Assembly (NCBI RefSeq): GCF_001404985.1
Contig: NZ_JRLF01000010.1
Coordinates: 124,001-188,000 of the forward strand
Reading direction: 5' to 3'
Length of the DNA stretch: 64,000 bases
Source: Flavobacterium aquidurense
GTDB lineage: Bacteria > Bacteroidota > Bacteroidia > Flavobacteriales > Flavobacteriaceae
In this document: positions 7,249 to 16,006 of the stretch, in pieces
Layout: each line of letters opens with the position of its first letter
Numbering within the stretch: position 1 is the stretch's first letter
Notes under the pieces: generated by a model
The model's database searches: none
What the model was told of the DNA's origin: nothing
The model's input: only the letters and a program-made list of their open reading frames with translations
Made by a program: the position numbers and the translations under genes

Positions 7249-10014
7249 CTATTCCATTCTTTGTCTTTTCTTCGCTCCTTTTTCTGCCCCTGCAAAATTG
7301 CCAATTTTATAGGCTAACGAAAACATTACATAACGTCTTAAAACTGTATTTTCTTCGTCTCTAATAGAAGTTGCAGATATTGTTCTGGTTGCACTAAGGT
7401 TTTGATTTAAAACATCATAAACTTTTACTTTTGCATATAATTTTTTATCGAAAAAACCATATGACAAACTTGTATTCCATAAATAGAAATCTTTCTTAAA
7501 ATCATCTGATATATTTGAATTGTAAGTATATCCAAAATCATTTCCCCAGATTAAATTCTCAGGCCAGTATGTTGTAGTCTGCAAATTAATTTTGTGCACG
7601 ACATTTGAACTCGCATCTCTGGAGTAATTTTCATACTTTGATTGATTATAGGATAAATTATAAGATGGTGCAATGGTTAAAATCTCTCCGTAATCATATG
7701 ATAAATATACTTTTGGAGTTATTGCTGTAGATTTTGCATTGTATAAAATTGCATTTGTAAATCCTTTATCAAACGAATAACTTGCATTTAAGCCCAAACC
7801 ATATCTTAAACTATGTGCCCCGCTTTTGATTTGCTGATTCCAGTTTGCACCTACAGAAGCATTATATACTCCGGATATATTTACATATGTTGTATTTCTT
7901 TTTCCGCTTTCGTCATAAATTGAAGTCGATACAATATCATTATCATAATAATCTCCTTTTAAATACACACTATAACCTGAGCGGGAACGAAAATCATAAT
8001 TTCTAAAATTAAAGTTTACACTATTTTTTTCTACCGGATGCAAATTAGGATTTCCAACAATTGTATTCAATGGATTATTAAGATTTATAACCGGCATTAA
8101 TTGTGTTGCAGAAGGCAGTGCATTTGAATAATCATATTTAAACGACAAATTTTTAGAACGGCTGAATTTATATCTTAATAATGCAGTTGCAAAAGGCAAT
8201 GCGTATTTTTTATTTAAATCTGTTGCGTTATTTAAATAAAGCGAATGATTATCAAAATTAATAATTGAAGTTCTGCTGTCAAGATTAAGTGTGAATTTAT
8301 TTTTTTGCAAAGTAACGCCCACTTTTGGAGTAACAGAGTTTTGTGTTGAATTTGTATAATTACTTAAAGCCAGATTCAAGTCTGTATATTCTTGTGTTGC
8401 AGGATCAAAATTAAAAGTTCTTTCGTCATTTGCTGATGTTTTCCAGTCAAAATCAGAACCAAACCTAACTCTTAATGAATCTGTTATAGGTTCTGTGTAT
8501 TCTATGTCAGCAGAATAAGAATCGCTTGTAGTTTTCTTTTTTGTATTTTGATTTCTCTGATCATTTGGCTTAGTGTCATCCTGATAAAAAATAGTTTCTG
8601 ATACGTTTCTTGTATTAGAGTCACTATCTGTATTATTATTAGAGAAAACAAAACTTAAATTTCTAGATTTTTTTTCGAAAGTTTTATTAAAGTTAATCGC
8701 ATTTCCAAAATTCGTGTTTTCACCTTCAGAATAGGAGTTCGAAGTACTTTCGTTTAGCGCATTTCCATTTTCATCCTCAGAAAAACTGGATGAAATTGCA
8801 CTGCTGTTGGTACGCGATTGGCTTAACTTAGGCGTTACTACAATTCGCATTGACCGATTAATTTTATATTCTAATTCAAAATTAACATTGTTTCCTGTAC
8901 TTTCGTTTCTTGTTTTAGAATCAGCTTCAGTGATAATATTTCCGGTTGGCAAAAAACTAAGCTGATTCGATTTACTGTCGTTTTTGTTTACTGTATTCGA
9001 AAAATTGTAGCTCCCCATTGCAAGCAGGTCTTTTGTCCAGTCATCAGAGTAATTAACCCCTAATAAATTCGACTGCGTAATTCCTTTTGCTCCACCCCCG
9101 CCAGATCCGGAATTTCCTCCTTTACTATTTCTTCCGCCTGCCATATTATCAAAAACATCATCCATAGAAAATCCTGTAGAATTGATATTGTTTGAAGAGG
9201 CCAGCAGACTTATCTTTTGTTTATTGTTGAAATAATTCAGATTTACGTTTGCTTCATAACGGTCATCTGTGCCATAACCTCCCATTACTTTTCCAAAATA
9301 ACCTTTGTTTTTCTTTTCGTCGATAGTAATATTTATACTCGAAAAATCTGAAGTTGATTCTTGCTTGGAAAGTTCTTCTTTTTTGGTTTTAAAATCAGAA
9401 ACCTGTATTTTTTTAATAATATCTGCCGGTAAATTTTTGATAGCTATAGCACCATCTTTATCAAAGAAAGTTTTTCCGTTTACCAATACCTGATTTACTT
9501 CTCGCCCGTTTACAGTAATTTTTCCGTCATTATCAACATCAAAACCCGGTAATTGTTTTAATAATGTTTCGACATTCGAATCCGGACGTACTTTATAAGA
9601 AGCTGCATTAAATTCTAAAGTATCTTTTTTGATGGTAATAGGAGCCGCTTCTGTCTTTATAACAACATCATTAAGGGCATTTACATTTTCGATCAAATAT
9701 ATCTTACCAAAATCCTTACTTTCAGTAAGTCCTTTGTATTCTTCAAAATAGGTTTGATATCCCATATAATTCACCTTTAAAAAAACAGGCTTCTCATATT
9801 TTTTAATATTCATTCTAAAATCCCCATTTTTATCTGTGGTAGCATATTCGATAACGGTAGAATCTTTGATTGTAGTAAAATAAACCGTTGCCAATTCTAA
9901 GGGCAGTTGAGTGTTAACATCAAGAACAGTCCCTCTTACGGTTATGTCGTTCTGAGCATTTGCAGTAAAGACGAAAAGAAAAAAAAGCGATAGAAATGAA
10001 TAAATTTTGGTCAT
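7249..10014 (-). CDS. TonB-dependent receptor-like outer membrane beta-barrel protein
   Basis: A 921-residue outer-membrane protein of the 'outer membrane beta-barrel family' (PF14905-like) common in Bacteroidota. The signal peptide is MTKIYSFLSLFFLFVFTANAQ. A carboxypeptidase-regulatory-like domain follows (about 22-105; VRGTVLDVNTQLPLELATVYF), then a plug-like region (about 110-230; DTLEFNAASYKVRPDSNVETLLKQLPGF and VNGREVNQVLVNGKTFF) and a long Ser/Asn-rich barrel. A Gly/Ser-rich loop sits near residues 292-312. Such proteins lack a strong TonB box and their cargo is unknown; some work in outer-membrane biogenesis or metal uptake. It stands alone, with its own terminator at 7141. Confidence 0.88.
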   Translation of the reverse strand: MTKIYSFLSLFFLFVFTANAQNDITVRGTVLDVNTQLPLELATVYFTTIKDSTVIEYATTDKNGDFRMNIKKYEKPVFLKVNYMGYQTYFEEYKGLTESKDFGKIYLIENVNALNDVVIKTEAAPITIKKDTLEFNAASYKVRPDSNVETLLKQLPGFDVDNDGKITVNGREVNQVLVNGKTFFDKDGAIAIKNLPADIIKKIQVSDFKTKKEELSKQESTSDFSSINITIDEKKNKGYFGKVMGGYGTDDRYEANVNLNYFNNKQKISLLASSNNINSTGFSMDDVFDNMAGGRNSKGGNSGSGGGGAKGITQSNLLGVNYSDDWTKDLLAMGSYNFSNTVNKNDSKSNQLSFLPTGNIITEADSKTRNESTGNNVNFELEYKINRSMRIVVTPKLSQSRTNSSAISSSFSEDENGNALNESTSNSYSEGENTNFGNAINFNKTFEKKSRNLSFVFSNNNTDSDSNTRNVSETIFYQDDTKPNDQRNQNTKKKTTSDSYSADIEYTEPITDSLRVRFGSDFDWKTSANDERTFNFDPATQEYTDLNLALSNYTNSTQNSVTPKVGVTLQKNKFTLNLDSRTSIINFDNHSLYLNNATDLNKKYALPFATALLRYKFSRSKNLSFKYDYSNALPSATQLMPVINLNNPLNTIVGNPNLHPVEKNSVNFNFRNYDFRSRSGYSVYLKGDYYDNDIVSTSIYDESGKRNTTYVNISGVYNASVGANWNQQIKSGAHSLRYGLGLNASYSFDKGFTNAILYNAKSTAITPKVYLSYDYGEILTIAPSYNLSYNQSKYENYSRDASSNVVHKINLQTTTYWPENLIWGNDFGYTYNSNISDDFKKDFYLWNTSLSYGFFDKKLYAKVKVYDVLNQNLSATRTISATSIRDEENTVLRRYVMFSLAYKIGNFAGAEKGAKKRQRME

Positions 10015-10120
10015 AAAATAGTACTTAGGTTAGTTAGATCAGTTAGACTACAAAAAAAGCAAAAGGTTTAATTGTAGATTTCACATTTATTCAAATAGTA
10101 TGCCATTAAAAAAGTGGTGC

Positions 10121-10146
10121 AAAAAAAAATCCCCTGATATGGGGAC
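10121..10146 (-). terminator. Rho-independent terminator after der
   Basis: Minus-strand hairpin TCCCC-ATATCA-GGGGA followed by a run of nine T, beginning 8 bp after the der stop. Confidence 0.85.
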
Positions 10147-10153
10147 TTTCATT

Positions 10154-11464
10154 TTATTTTTCTCTGATATAAATATCGATTGGCACTCCTGAAAAGTCCC
10201 AATTTTCTCTGATCTTATTTTCAAGATATCTTTTATACGGTTCTTTAACGTATTGTGGCATGTTAGCAAAAAACACAAACTGAGGTGTTAATGTTGGCAA
10301 CTGCATGCAATATTTAATTTTTACATATTTACCTTTTGTCGCCGGTGGCGGATAAGCTTCGATTACCTTCAACATAAACTCATTGAATTTAGAGGTCGGG
10401 ATTCTTTGCTTTCTGTTTTCAAAAACCTGAACTGTAGCTTCTAATGCTTTCAATAAACGCTGTTTCGTTAAAGCCGAAACGAACAAAATTGGCACATCTG
10501 TAAAAGGCATTAATTCTTTTTTGATTTTCTCTTCGTAATCACGTGTAGACATGGTATCTTTTTCTACCAAATCCCATTTGTTTACCAGGATCACAACACC
10601 TTTACGGTTTTTCTCTGCAAGCCAGAAGATACTTTGATCCTGACCTTCGAATCCACGGGTTGCATCAATAACCAGAATACAAATATCTGCATGTTCAATT
10701 GCACGCACAGAACGCATTACTGAGTAAAACTCTAAATCTTCTTTTACTTTAGCTTTACGACGGATTCCCGCAGTATCAACCAGGTTAAATTCAAAACCAA
10801 AACGGTCAAATTTTGTATCAATTGCATCACGTGTAGTTCCAGCAATATCAGTTACCATAAAACGCTCTTTACCAATTAATGCATTGATAAAACTAGATTT
10901 ACCAGCATTAGGACGTCCTACTACAGCAAAACGAGGTAAAACCACTTCTTCCTGAACTGGCTCCGGTTTTTCTGGAAAAGATTCGATTAAAGCATCTAAT
11001 AAATCTCCAGTTCCACTTCCTGAGATACTTGCAAACGTAAAATAATCTCCTAAGCCAAGATTATAAAACTCCAAAGCATCTTTTTCGCGCATTGCGTTAT
11101 CTACTTTATTAACAGCCAATAGAACTGGTTTTGTTACTTTACGCAATAAGCGCGCAACAACATCATCCATTGGTGTAATACCTTCTTCTACATCAACCAC
11201 AAAAATAATAACATCTGCCTCATCGATAGCAAGCTCAACTTGTTTACGAATTTCACCTTCAAATACGTCATCAGATCCGCGAACATATCCGCCGGTATCA
11301 ATTACAGAAAACTCTTTTCCGTTCCACTCGCTTTTACCGTAGTTTCTATCTCTGGTAACTCCAGAAACTGAATCTACAATAGCTTCTCTTCTTTGTATCA
11401 GCCTATTAAAAAGGGTTGATTTCCCTACATTAGGTCTTCCTACTATCGCAACAATGTTATTCAT
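10154..11464 (-). CDS. der: Ribosome biogenesis GTPase Der (EngA)
   Basis: Der, the double-GTPase needed for 50S subunit maturation, 436 residues and full length. The first G domain starts at the N-terminus with P-loop [14 protein letters not shown] and NKVD. The second repeats these as [15 protein letters not shown] and NKWD. A C-terminal KH-like domain (about 350-436; [14 protein letters not shown]..., PIDIYIREK) completes the family architecture. All G1, G3 and G4 motifs are intact in both domains. It is probably a single-gene transcript: a terminator follows at once, and the upstream gap to era is about 380 bp of non-coding, repeat-rich DNA. Confidence 0.98.
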   Translation of the reverse strand: MNNIVAIVGRPNVGKSTLFNRLIQRREAIVDSVSGVTRDRNYGKSEWNGKEFSVIDTGGYVRGSDDVFEGEIRKQVELAIDEADVIIFVVDVEEGITPMDDVVARLLRKVTKPVLLAVNKVDNAMREKDALEFYNLGLGDYFTFASISGSGTGDLLDALIESFPEKPEPVQEEVVLPRFAVVGRPNAGKSSFINALIGKERFMVTDIAGTTRDAIDTKFDRFGFEFNLVDTAGIRRKAKVKEDLEFYSVMRSVRAIEHADICILVIDATRGFEGQDQSIFWLAEKNRKGVVILVNKWDLVEKDTMSTRDYEEKIKKELMPFTDVPILFVSALTKQRLLKALEATVQVFENRKQRIPTSKFNEFMLKVIEAYPPPATKGKYVKIKYCMQLPTLTPQFVFFANMPQYVKEPYKRYLENKIRENWDFSGVPIDIYIREK

Positions 11465-11844
11465 TTTTTTGAATTTTAGATTTTAGACTTTAGATTTTAG
11501 ATTTTTAGTTCCCCAAAAACCTAATCACTTGGAATCCAAAATGCTTTATTTTAATTTTTTGCAAAGGTAGTTAAAAAAGTGACTAAGTCGCTAAGTTTCT
11601 CTGTACCTAAGTTTTTATATTTTTTAGGAGCTATTTCCTACTCCCGAACCCTTGGGACGTTTCAATAAAATTTAATTTATTATTCTTTTATCAACTAGCT
11701 AAATAGTCTTCTGTGTTCTATTTTATAAGTTTGCTTTTTAGTTCTGTATGCGTGAGGGATAGAAGTGGAAATCCTTTTGTGTAATGAAATGAAACAAAAG
11801 ATTGCAACGAATAGCCAGACCCGGAGGGACACGCCCAAACTATA
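11465..11844. other. Non-coding gap between der and era with simple repeats
   Basis: No convincing gene. Starting at about 11473 there are short tandem TTTTAGA-type repeats, probably slippage-prone. Near 11626-11660 is a motif beginning AGGAGCTATTTCC, and 11746-11837 holds a stem-loop repeat (listed separately). The der promoter should lie here but no clean TTG/TAnnTTTG pair could be assigned. Confidence 0.5.
11746..11837 (-). repeat. REP-like stem-loop repeat after era
   Basis: A stretch with a long inverted repeat (ATCCTTTTGT near 11771 pairing with ACAAAAGAT near 11794), flanked by TGCGTGAGGGATAGAAG on one side and a CCCGGAGGGACACGCCC-type end on the other. I recognise this pattern as resembling a dispersed intergenic repeat common in Flavobacterium chromosomes, from memory only. 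It starts 8 bp beyond the era stop and may act as its terminator or mRNA 3' stabiliser. Confidence 0.45.
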
Positions 11845-12726
11845 TTACTGATTATAGCCAAAACGTTTCAACATATTGGCATTGCTTCTCCAGTTTTTAT
11901 TCACTTTTACAACCAATTCAATATGAATTTGTTTTCCAAAGAATTTTTCCAGATCGGCACGAGCTTCTGTACCTACTTTTTTCAAAGCTGCACCTTTATG
12001 CCCAATGATAATTCCTTTTTGAGTTTCGCGTTCTACCATAATAATCGAACGAATTCTGATAATATTTTCATCTTCAAAGAATTCCTCCGTCACGATTTCG
12101 ACCGCGTACGGAATCTCTTTACTATAGTTCAACAAGATTTTTTCACGAATGGTTTCGTTCACGAAAAAACGTTCCGGTTTGTCTGTTAATTGATCTTTTG
12201 GATAATATGCAGGAGATTCAGGCAACAATTCGATGATTCTGCCAAAAACTTCCGGTACATTAAAATTCTGTAAAGCCGAGATTGGGAAAATTTCAGCATT
12301 TGGTACTTTAGCAGTCCAGAATGCTACTTGTTCCTCTAATTGTTCCTGGTTTGAATTGTCGATTTTATTCAACAACAATAAAACCGGAATTTTAGCGTGG
12401 ATAATTTTATTAAAGAAAGCTTCATCTTTTAAATCCTGCTCTCCTATTTCGACCATATAAACCAAGATATCAGCATCTTCAAAAGCCGATTTTACAAAGT
12501 TCATCATCGATTCCTGCATTTCATAGGCTGGTTTGATGATTCCGGGAGTATCCGATAATATAAGTTGAAAATCTTCGCCATTCACGATTCCAAGAATACG
12601 GTGACGAGTTGTTTGTGCTTTTGAAGTAATTATAGATAATCTTTCTCCAACAAAGGCGTTCATCAATGTTGATTTTCCAACGTTTGGATTCCCGATGATG
12701 TTTACAAAACCTGCTTTATGTGACAT
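11845..12726 (-). CDS. era: GTPase Era
   Basis: Era, the essential GTPase that binds the 3' end of 16S rRNA during 30S maturation, 293 residues, full length. The G domain has P-loop [10 protein letters not shown] (residues 12-21), switch region TTRHRI, DTPG (about 59-62) and NKID (about 120-123). The C-terminal KH domain holds the signature VERETQKGIIIGHKGAALKKVG (about 231-252). The start MSHKAGFVNIIGNPN fits the family exactly. It is transcribed away from the tRNA-fMet gene, and the 116-bp gap between them holds both promoters. Confidence 0.98.
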   Translation of the reverse strand: MSHKAGFVNIIGNPNVGKSTLMNAFVGERLSIITSKAQTTRHRILGIVNGEDFQLILSDTPGIIKPAYEMQESMMNFVKSAFEDADILVYMVEIGEQDLKDEAFFNKIIHAKIPVLLLLNKIDNSNQEQLEEQVAFWTAKVPNAEIFPISALQNFNVPEVFGRIIELLPESPAYYPKDQLTDKPERFFVNETIREKILLNYSKEIPYAVEIVTEEFFEDENIIRIRSIIMVERETQKGIIIGHKGAALKKVGTEARADLEKFFGKQIHIELVVKVNKNWRSNANMLKRFGYNQ

Positions 12727-12800
12727 TTGCGTAATATTTATTTTGCAAAGGTAGTCATATCAACTCAATACAGAAAATAAAACATTTTTTAAAGTTTTCG

Positions 12801-12830
12801 TTGGATTTCTAGAAAATCGGCGTATCTTTG
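12801..12830 (+). promoter_or_regulatory. Promoter of tRNA-fMet copy 1
   Basis: TTG at 12801-12803 and TATCTTTG at 12823-12830 are separated by 19 bp, a near-perfect Bacteroidota housekeeping promoter. Transcription should start just before the mature tRNA 5' end at 12843. The same TTG-N19-TATCTTTG arrangement is found before tRNA-fMet copy 2. Confidence 0.8.
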
Positions 12831-12842
12831 CACCCGAAACAT

Positions 12843-12915
12843 CGCGGGATAGAGCAGTAGGCAGCTCGTCGGGCTCATAACCCGAAGGTCACAGGTTCGA
12901 GTCCTGTTCCCGCTA
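12843..12915 (+). tRNA. Initiator tRNA-fMet (CAT), copy 1
   Basis: A cloverleaf with anticodon CAT. Two hallmarks identify the initiator and not elongator tRNA-Met: three consecutive G-C pairs closing the anticodon stem (GGG...CCC) and no Watson-Crick pair at 1-72 (C1 opposite U72). The T arm is ACAGG-TTCGAGT-CCTGT. CCA is not encoded. It is identical in sequence to copy 2 at 20182-20254. Confidence 0.96.
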
Positions 12916-12922
12916 CAGAGAC

Positions 12923-12953
12923 AAAAGCTTCAGAGAAATCTGGAGCTTTTTTC
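12923..12953 (+). terminator. Terminator of tRNA-fMet copy 1 (recurrent GAAA-loop family)
   Basis: Ten-bp arms starting AAGCTTCAGA around a GAAA tetraloop, then six T. It is one of six near-identical terminators in the first 21 kb, used after both tRNAs and protein genes. Confidence 0.88.
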
Positions 12954-13137
12954 GTTTATATTAATTCTATAAAATAATATAGATAATTATACTAATTTCG
13001 ACTTCGAAGCCAAGAACCACTATTACAACTATTTACACAAACAATTGAAAAAACAGAAAAATTAAATTAAAAAAAAATACGTTTTTTGTTTGTGTATTGT
13101 AAAATTAATTGCATTTTTGCACCCGCTAAGAAAAACT

Positions 13138-13209
13138 GGCCCGTTCGTCTATCGGTTAGGACGCATGGTTTTCATCCATGTAAGAGCGGTTCGATTCCGC
13201 TACGGGCTA
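13138..13209 (+). tRNA. tRNA-Glu (TTC)
   Basis: A complete 72-nt cloverleaf: acceptor GGCCCGT/ACGGGCT (G1-U72 wobble), D arm with GGTTAGGAC, anticodon stem CATGG/CCATG with loop TTTTCAT giving anticodon TTC, and T arm AGCGG-TTCGATT-CCGCT. CCA is not encoded. A weak -7-like CATTTTTG lies at 13112-13119, but no convincing -33 box is seen. Confidence 0.94.
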
Positions 13210-13211
13210 CA

Positions 13212-13242
13212 AAAAGCTTCAGAGAAATCTGGAGCTTTTTTC
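13212..13242 (+). terminator. Terminator of tRNA-Glu (GAAA-loop family)
   Basis: Begins 3 nt after the mature tRNA end. It has the same AAGCTTCAGA arm, GAAA loop and T-run as the terminator of tRNA-fMet. Confidence 0.88.
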
Positions 13243-13663
13243 ATTTACAAAACTTTCTGCTTTTATCAGTTTCAGAATTTCAAATGCCAAAAAAAGTAAA
13301 ACATCAGAGATATTTTCAGCCTATTTTTATGAGAAGATTCATAATAAGATAAAAAACATTGATTTAGTTTTGTATAAGAGCAATTCTAAACAATAAACAT
13401 TATTGCTCATTCTTCATTAAATAATTCCAATTATCACTCTCTTTCAAGAGGTTACAATATTAAGTTCAACAACCCTTACTTAAAAGAATAGCTTAATAAT
13501 TAAATAACATCTTTTCTTAATAACTGCGTTTATGTTAGTAAATGTTTTTATAAATTTGCAATCTCGTATTGAAAGACGTTGTTTGCAATTAAAAATTATG
13601 ACTTTCACATAATTACGTTAAAATCTTTATTCAAAAATTATAGTATAACCATAACTAAATCCA
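13243..13663. other. Non-coding gap upstream of the secreted ASKHA-like gene
   Basis: About 420 bp of AT-rich DNA with no credible gene. A TAAATTTG matching the -7 consensus lies at 13551-13558, about 105 bp before the next start, implying a long 5' leader. No stable hairpin or known riboswitch is recognisable in that leader. Confidence 0.45.
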
Positions 13664-14758
13664 ATGTTTAAGAAAAACAAATCTCAAATTTTATTTTTTA
13701 TTCTTTTAAGTTTATTTTTTTCGATCAATTCTTTTTCTCAAAAAAATCTTTATGCAGGAATTGAAATTGGAAGAAGAGCAATAAAAACTTCCATTCTGGA
13801 GATCAACAATATAAAGAAAGCCGACTATAAAATCCTTTACTTCTCGAATGAGAGAATTAGTCTTGCTGATCATATTGCCGCAAGTGGCGAAGTTCCTCAG
13901 GACGACATTAACAAAACCAGTAACGTTATTGTTGAACAATTGAAGAAAATCAGAGCGGAATTTAAAGTTCCTGAAGCAAATATATTTATCGTTGCTGCTC
14001 CTGTATTCTCATCTGCCCGCAATGTCGATGTTTTAATGAACAAAATTTCGACTCTAACCAATAAAGGTGTAGACATAATAAATGTTCAGGAAGAAGCTAA
14101 AATGTTAGTAAAAGGTGCAATACCTCCTGTTGACTATGCAAATGCTATTTTACTTGATATAGGCGCACAAACTTCTAAGGGCGGATACATTGATGAGCTT
14201 GAAGATAACAAACTAGAGTTTATACCTCTTGAACTTGATTTTGGTACCATGACAGTTACTGATGCAGTTAAAAAAACGGTTGTTAACCAAAGTCAGGTAA
14301 ATGACATGTCGACTTATCAGGAAAAATCTTTTGATTTTAATATCGTTTTACGCAAGAAGATCAAACAAATGCTGGACGCAAATCCTCTTATCTTAAAAAA
14401 GGAAAAAATCTATTTATCAGGAGGGGCAGTTTGGGGATTTTCGACTCTATATTTTAATGAAAACGTTAAGGATCATTATATTTCTTTTACCTTAGAAGAT
14501 GTTATCAATTACGATGCAGTCCTAAAAAACAACTTTGGTAAATACAATACACTTTCTAAAACAGATAAGGAAGTTGCCAGAGTTTTAAGCACATATGACC
14601 AGAAATACCTGATCTCAGCAAATAACATTTTGCTTAACTTACTGGAAAGCATTCCTAATGTAGAAACAAAGAAAATATACTTTGTTAAAGACGGGCAAGT
14701 AACTTGGCTTATGTCGCATATTGCGGATCGTTCTAAAAAAGTAAATACTAATTTTTAG
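13664..14758 (+). CDS. Exported Ppx/GppA-like (ASKHA-fold) protein
   Basis: A 364-residue protein with a cleavable signal peptide (about 1-26, FFILLSLFFSINSFSQ) in front of an ASKHA/actin-like ATPase fold resembling the N-terminal domains of Ppx/GppA exopolyphosphatase/pppGpp hydrolases. Visible motifs are phosphate-1-like YAGIEIGRRAIKTSI (about 31-45), phosphate-2-like ILLDIGAQTSKGGYI (about 163-177) and the strand FIPLELDFGTMTVTD. The motif residues diverge from active Ppx (DIGSNS becomes EIGRRA), so activity is doubtful. Ppx/GppA proteins are normally cytoplasmic, so an exported version is odd. It may bind polyphosphate or be a structural relative. It has its own terminator and no operon partner. 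Confidence 0.6.
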   Translation: MFKKNKSQILFFILLSLFFSINSFSQKNLYAGIEIGRRAIKTSILEINNIKKADYKILYFSNERISLADHIAASGEVPQDDINKTSNVIVEQLKKIRAEFKVPEANIFIVAAPVFSSARNVDVLMNKISTLTNKGVDIINVQEEAKMLVKGAIPPVDYANAILLDIGAQTSKGGYIDELEDNKLEFIPLELDFGTMTVTDAVKKTVVNQSQVNDMSTYQEKSFDFNIVLRKKIKQMLDANPLILKKEKIYLSGGAVWGFSTLYFNENVKDHYISFTLEDVINYDAVLKNNFGKYNTLSKTDKEVARVLSTYDQKYLISANNILLNLLESIPNVETKKIYFVKDGQVTWLMSHIADRSKKVNTNF

Positions 14759-14780
14759 ATTCTACTTATAAATATCAAGA

Positions 14781-14812
14781 CAAAGCTTCAGAGAAATCTG
14801 AAGCTTTTTTTA
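14781..14812 (+). terminator. Terminator (GAAA-loop family)
   Basis: Perfect 10-bp arms starting AAGCTTCAGA with a GAAA loop and a run of seven T. It ends the ASKHA-like gene 22 bp after its stop and is nearly identical to the tRNA terminators nearby. Confidence 0.88.
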
Positions 14813-14846
14813 TTTAAAAAATTCATTTCTGTATTAAAATGCAAAA

Positions 14847-15182
14847 CTACTCAGCAACGTTCGCAGCATCTGAGTTAAAGACTTGATTAATATCGCCTAA
14901 AAGCTCAAATTCATCTACAGGAAACATCTCCAGAACCATTTCTAAAATTAGAGAAACGTTTATTGGATTCTTGTTTGTACTCGACATTATATGTCCGTCA
15001 TTATCCAACGTTAAAACGCACATTTTAAGCATATTTGTAATCACACAGCCAACTTCATAATAACTCATCTTGATTTGAACCGTATAAACTTCTGATTTAT
15101 TATTTCGCGCTTTTAATGTATTGAAATACGGAACTAATATTCTTCTAAATTTCTCTAACCTTTCAATTTCATTTGTGTCCAT
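14847..15182 (-). CDS. Hypothetical protein, 111 aa
   Basis: Not recognised. A 111-residue soluble protein beginning MDTNEIERLEKFRRILVPYFNTLKARNNKSEVYTVQIKMSYYEVG, acidic towards the C-terminus, without signal peptide or membrane segment. The pattern (helix, then beta-strands with VYTVQIKMSYYE, then a helix ILEMVLEMFPVDEFELLG) is regular enough to be a real fold. It is a single minus-strand gene at the edge of the accessory patch holding an HTH remnant and a stray toxin cassette. Confidence 0.6.
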   Translation of the reverse strand: MDTNEIERLEKFRRILVPYFNTLKARNNKSEVYTVQIKMSYYEVGCVITNMLKMCVLTLDNDGHIMSSTNKNPINVSLILEMVLEMFPVDEFELLGDINQVFNSDAANVAE

Positions 15183-15244
15183 TATATATCGCTTTTATGA
15201 TAATTCAAAGTTTGTGATATATTTATAAAAATCGGTTATCCTAT

Positions 15245-15367
15245 ATGATAACTCAAAAAATAAATTTTTCCAGATTAGAAAAAGGAAATGCGAATACAAC
15301 TCTTTCCACTTTAGAAAAAGTATGCAATGCATTGGAAGTATATTATGTCGAATTATTTAAGTTTTAG
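15245..15367 (+). pseudogene. Remnant of an XRE/Cro-type HTH regulator (C-terminal part)
   Basis: A 40-codon ORF starting MITQKINFSRLEKGNANT and containing the second half of an XRE helix-turn-helix: SRLEKGNANTTLSTLEKVC followed by NALEVYYVELF, the conserved closing helices of the Cro/C1 fold. The first two helices, including most of the recognition helix, are missing, and a stop lies in frame about 30 bp upstream with no HTH-like sequence before it. It is therefore most likely a truncated remnant. Short orphan HTH proteins exist, but this piece could not form a complete DNA-binding domain. Confidence 0.65.
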
Positions 15368-15469
15368 AAATCTCTTTTACTGATTTTCTTTTATCTGTCA
15401 ATTATTTTAAAAAATAGTAGTGAAAAAGTCGGGAGACTTTTATTAGATTTAAAATTCACAAGAACAAAA

Positions 15470-15506
15470 AAATTGCGCAAAGTCAGAGACATTTGCGCAG
15501 CTTTTT
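15470..15506 (-). terminator. Bidirectional hairpin terminator
   Basis: Inverted repeat TGCGCAAA-GTC...GAC-A-TTTGCGCA at 15474-15499. It is flanked by T-runs in both directions (CTTTTT on plus; AATTTTTTTG on minus). It probably ends the minus-strand transcript of the gene at 15593-15916. Confidence 0.7.
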
Positions 15507-15592
15507 ATAAGAAACACTTCGGGGAGCGGGGGCACCTTCTCATTATCATTATACCTCCATTATTAGCCAATGTACAAATTTATATAATTTTA

Positions 15593-15916
15593 TTAAGCAT
15601 CTTTTGCTCTATAATTTATTAGGAATTCTGCAATTTCGAGATCGCTCGCACTTGCCTTGGTAGTAACAAATTCTTCGACCATATCTTGTGCCATATTCAG
15701 TGGAAAGAGGTTTTCATAAGTTACCCCTTCAATTTCTACAATAAGTTTATTAGGTGTTTTTTCAGCATCAAAAAAAACAATATCCGAATCTAGGTCGACC
15801 TTCTCAATCATATACATATCGATAAGATCATATTCGATATCTGACAATTGTGTATTTGTAAACTTCTCAGATTCTTTTACACTTTTTAAATGTTTTACCA
15901 GTTCAATCAATTTCAT
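15593..15916 (-). CDS. Hypothetical protein, 107 aa, possible second immunity gene
   Basis: Not recognised. A 107-residue acidic soluble protein (MKLIELVKHLKSVKESEKFTN...) with an alpha-beta pattern and no export signal. It follows the toxin-tip and Imm26-like genes on the same strand after a 90-bp gap and ends just before a terminator. Small acidic cytoplasmic proteins in this position are often immunity proteins, but nothing in the sequence proves that here. Confidence 0.55.
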   Translation of the reverse strand: MKLIELVKHLKSVKESEKFTNTQLSDIEYDLIDMYMIEKVDLDSDIVFFDAEKTPNKLIVEIEGVTYENLFPLNMAQDMVEEFVTTKASASDLEIAEFLINYRAKDA

Positions 15917-16006
15917 ATCTATATCTATTTATAATTTGTTCCATATTGACATTTTGTAAAAACACCTAATCTGAAACACTACCCAAAAAACACATAATTG
16001 ATATTA

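Noticed and set aside
13086..13352. Two overlapping open frames over the tRNA-Glu region
   Set aside because: They run straight through a perfect tRNA cloverleaf and its terminator and have no protein-like pattern.
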